This document shows positions 62,918 through 64,000 of a stretch of DNA of 64,000 nucleotides, piece after piece. The notes below the pieces were generated by a model. It searched no databases. It had not been told where the DNA came from and saw only the letters and a program-made list of their open reading frames with translations. The DNA comes from Alkalimarinus alittae (GTDB taxonomy: Bacteria; Pseudomonadota; Gammaproteobacteria; Pseudomonadales; Oleiphilaceae), in NCBI RefSeq assembly GCF_026016465.1, contig NZ_CP100390.1:2580001-2644000 (forward strand), written 5' to 3'. Position numbers and translations under genes: made by a program. Every line of letters starts with the position of its first letter. Positions within the stretch are counted from its first letter, which is position 1.

Positions 62918-63841
62918 TCATTCAATATCTTGAGTCAGCACACCCTGCTGAGGGTCAAGACTCATCTGTTTAAGGCGCCCAACAAACCAATTGAGGCCTT
63001 TTCCTGTATTGCCGCGACGCCAAGCTACCGATATGTCTTCAGGAAGCCTGGGCGACTCCAATGTTAAGAGAACCAATCTTCCTTCTGCCAGTTCTTGCTT
63101 AATCCGATGGCTCGGCAAATAACCAACCCCAAGCCCCTTACATTGAGCCTCTATTTTATGCTCGATGGTCGGAACAATTATTCGACTTTTGCCATCCAAT
63201 AACCCTGAGGATCGAGCCGGGGCTCGTTTCGAACTATCAGCCACAATAACTGTTGGGTAATCTTGTATAGCGCTCGTAGCTAAAGGCATAGGCTGTTTAG
63301 TCAACGGATGATCTGCTGCAACTGCGAACTCAAACTTCACCTTCCCTAATGAATGAATGGCATAGCCTGGTGCCGGCGAAGCGCCTTCTGCACCAATCAC
63401 AAGATCACAACGATCATCATTCAACGCTTCCCAGCTTCCGCCCAGCACTTCTTCGCTAATGCGTATTTCGGTTTTAGGTTGAATCCGCTGAAACGCTTCA
63501 ATCAAGTCATAAATAGGACCGCAGGTCAGAACACTATCAATGCAGATACGAAGTTCAACTTCCCAACCGTCAACCGCCCGACTGATCATTGCCGTCAGCT
63601 CCTCAGATGCTTTAAGAATTTGCCGACCCTGCTCCAACACTAACCGTCCAATAGGTGTCAGCTCTGCTTTACGCCGACTGCGATCAAATAACGCCACCCC
63701 AATATCTTCTTCAAGTTTGTTGACCGTGTATGAAATCGCTGATGGGACTCGGTACAACTCTTCTGCAGCAGCGGCAAAGCTTTGACGACGTTCGATGGCG
63801 TCGAGGGTCTGTAATGCATCCAAAGAAATGAGTGAGTTCAT
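62918..63841 (-). CDS. LysR-family transcriptional regulator
   Basis: A 307-residue regulator with an N-terminal winged helix (SLDALQTLDAIERRQSFAAA, then AVSY-type contact LYRVPSAISYTVNKLEEDIG) and an effector domain (VELRICIDSVLTCGPIYDLI and later). It is divergent from the partial gene at the right edge, 111 bases away, which is the classic arrangement for a LysR target. Confidence 0.93.
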   Translation of the reverse strand: MNSLISLDALQTLDAIERRQSFAAAAEELYRVPSAISYTVNKLEEDIGVALFDRSRRKAELTPIGRLVLEQGRQILKASEELTAMISRAVDGWEVELRICIDSVLTCGPIYDLIEAFQRIQPKTEIRISEEVLGGSWEALNDDRCDLVIGAEGASPAPGYAIHSLGKVKFEFAVAADHPLTKQPMPLATSAIQDYPTVIVADSSKRAPARSSGLLDGKSRIIVPTIEHKIEAQCKGLGVGYLPSHRIKQELAEGRLVLLTLESPRLPEDISVAWRRGNTGKGLNWFVGRLKQMSLDPQQGVLTQDIE

Positions 63842-63952
63842 AATTCAGTTTTCCTGATCATTTAGGTCAAAATATTCCGCTATTATCTACCAACGCCTTT
63901 TATTATAGTAGATTCATCAACCAACTTAATTGAAATGAATTGGAGAAAAATC

Positions 63953-64000
63953 ATGAACAAAGCACTTATCCAGCGTCCCCTTTTAACCGATAACAGCTTA
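63953..64000 (+). CDS. start of a gene running off the right edge
   Basis: ATG at 63953 preceded by GGAGAAAA; the first 16 codons read MNKALIQRPLLTDNSL. Too short to identify. It is divergent from the LysR gene and probably regulated by it. Confidence 0.65.
   Translation, partial: MNKALIQRPLLTDNSL

Overview
The window reads as a chromosomal stretch of a marine gammaproteobacterium, probably Oceanospirillales-like, with moderate to low G+C. Grounds for this are recognisable gammaproteobacterial rlmG, rsmC, cmoM, truC, dusC and elbB proteins, a large-form isocitrate lyase, a wax ester synthase/diacylglycerol acyltransferase, a urtABCDE urea importer, putA-putP, and a ycjX-ycjF pair. No rRNA, tRNA, CRISPR array, complete insertion sequence or phage was seen. 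The genus is not identified.

Layout. 0-5.7 kb: RNA-modification and housekeeping genes (dusC, riboflavin synthase, rlmG, elbB, a VF530-type protein, an RluA-family synthase, a spermidine-synthase-like protein). 5.8-11.5 kb: the urea ABC importer urtABCDE on the minus strand, with a terminator-like hairpin after urtA. 11.9-20.8 kb: a small helical protein, msrA, a thioesterase, cmoM, rsmC, a TonB-like protein, a small zinc-ribbon protein, a pseudouridine synthase overlapping an unusual ABC1/UbiB-type kinase, and truC. 21-27.5 kb: wax ester synthase/DGAT, then putA-putP. 27.5-32.3 kb: an accessory block of small single-gene units on the minus strand (PhzF, VOC, a truncated DUF3465 gene, a DUF7079 protein, a secreted protein, GNAT, GFA) mixed with gene remnants; it looks like a cassette or decayed integron-type region. 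32.4-40.7 kb: a DUF1338 protein with astA, a LysR regulator, isocitrate lyase, a patatin, a cold-shock protein, a RIO kinase and a MarC protein. 40.8-45.8 kb: a long-chain acyl-CoA ligase followed by a large protein whose C-terminal half resembles cyanobacterial acyl-ACP reductase, with an AraC regulator upstream. With the WS/DGAT gene this suggests acyl thioester to aldehyde to alcohol to wax ester chemistry. 46-47.3 kb: a DUF2235 hydrolase with a C-terminal PilZ-like segment.

The most striking part is 47.5-58.1 kb: nine tightly packed minus-strand genes. In transcription order they are a MoxR-type AAA+ ATPase, an unrecognised 346-residue protein, a zincin-plus-VWA protein, an unrecognised 196-residue protein, a PaaK/CapK-like adenylate-forming ligase, PnuC, NadR (NMN adenylyltransferase/ribosylnicotinamide kinase), YcjX and YcjF. 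Most junctions overlap or are only a few bases apart, so a MoxR/VWA machine is probably co-transcribed with nicotinamide riboside salvage and a ligase of unknown substrate. I know of no described system with this composition.

58.3-64 kb: an unknown membrane protein, a DUF481 outer-membrane protein, a BASS-family transporter, a gene remnant, a Na+/H+ antiporter-like permease and a LysR regulator divergent from a gene that runs off the right edge. All functional calls rest on motif recognition and memory of protein families; no database search was run.
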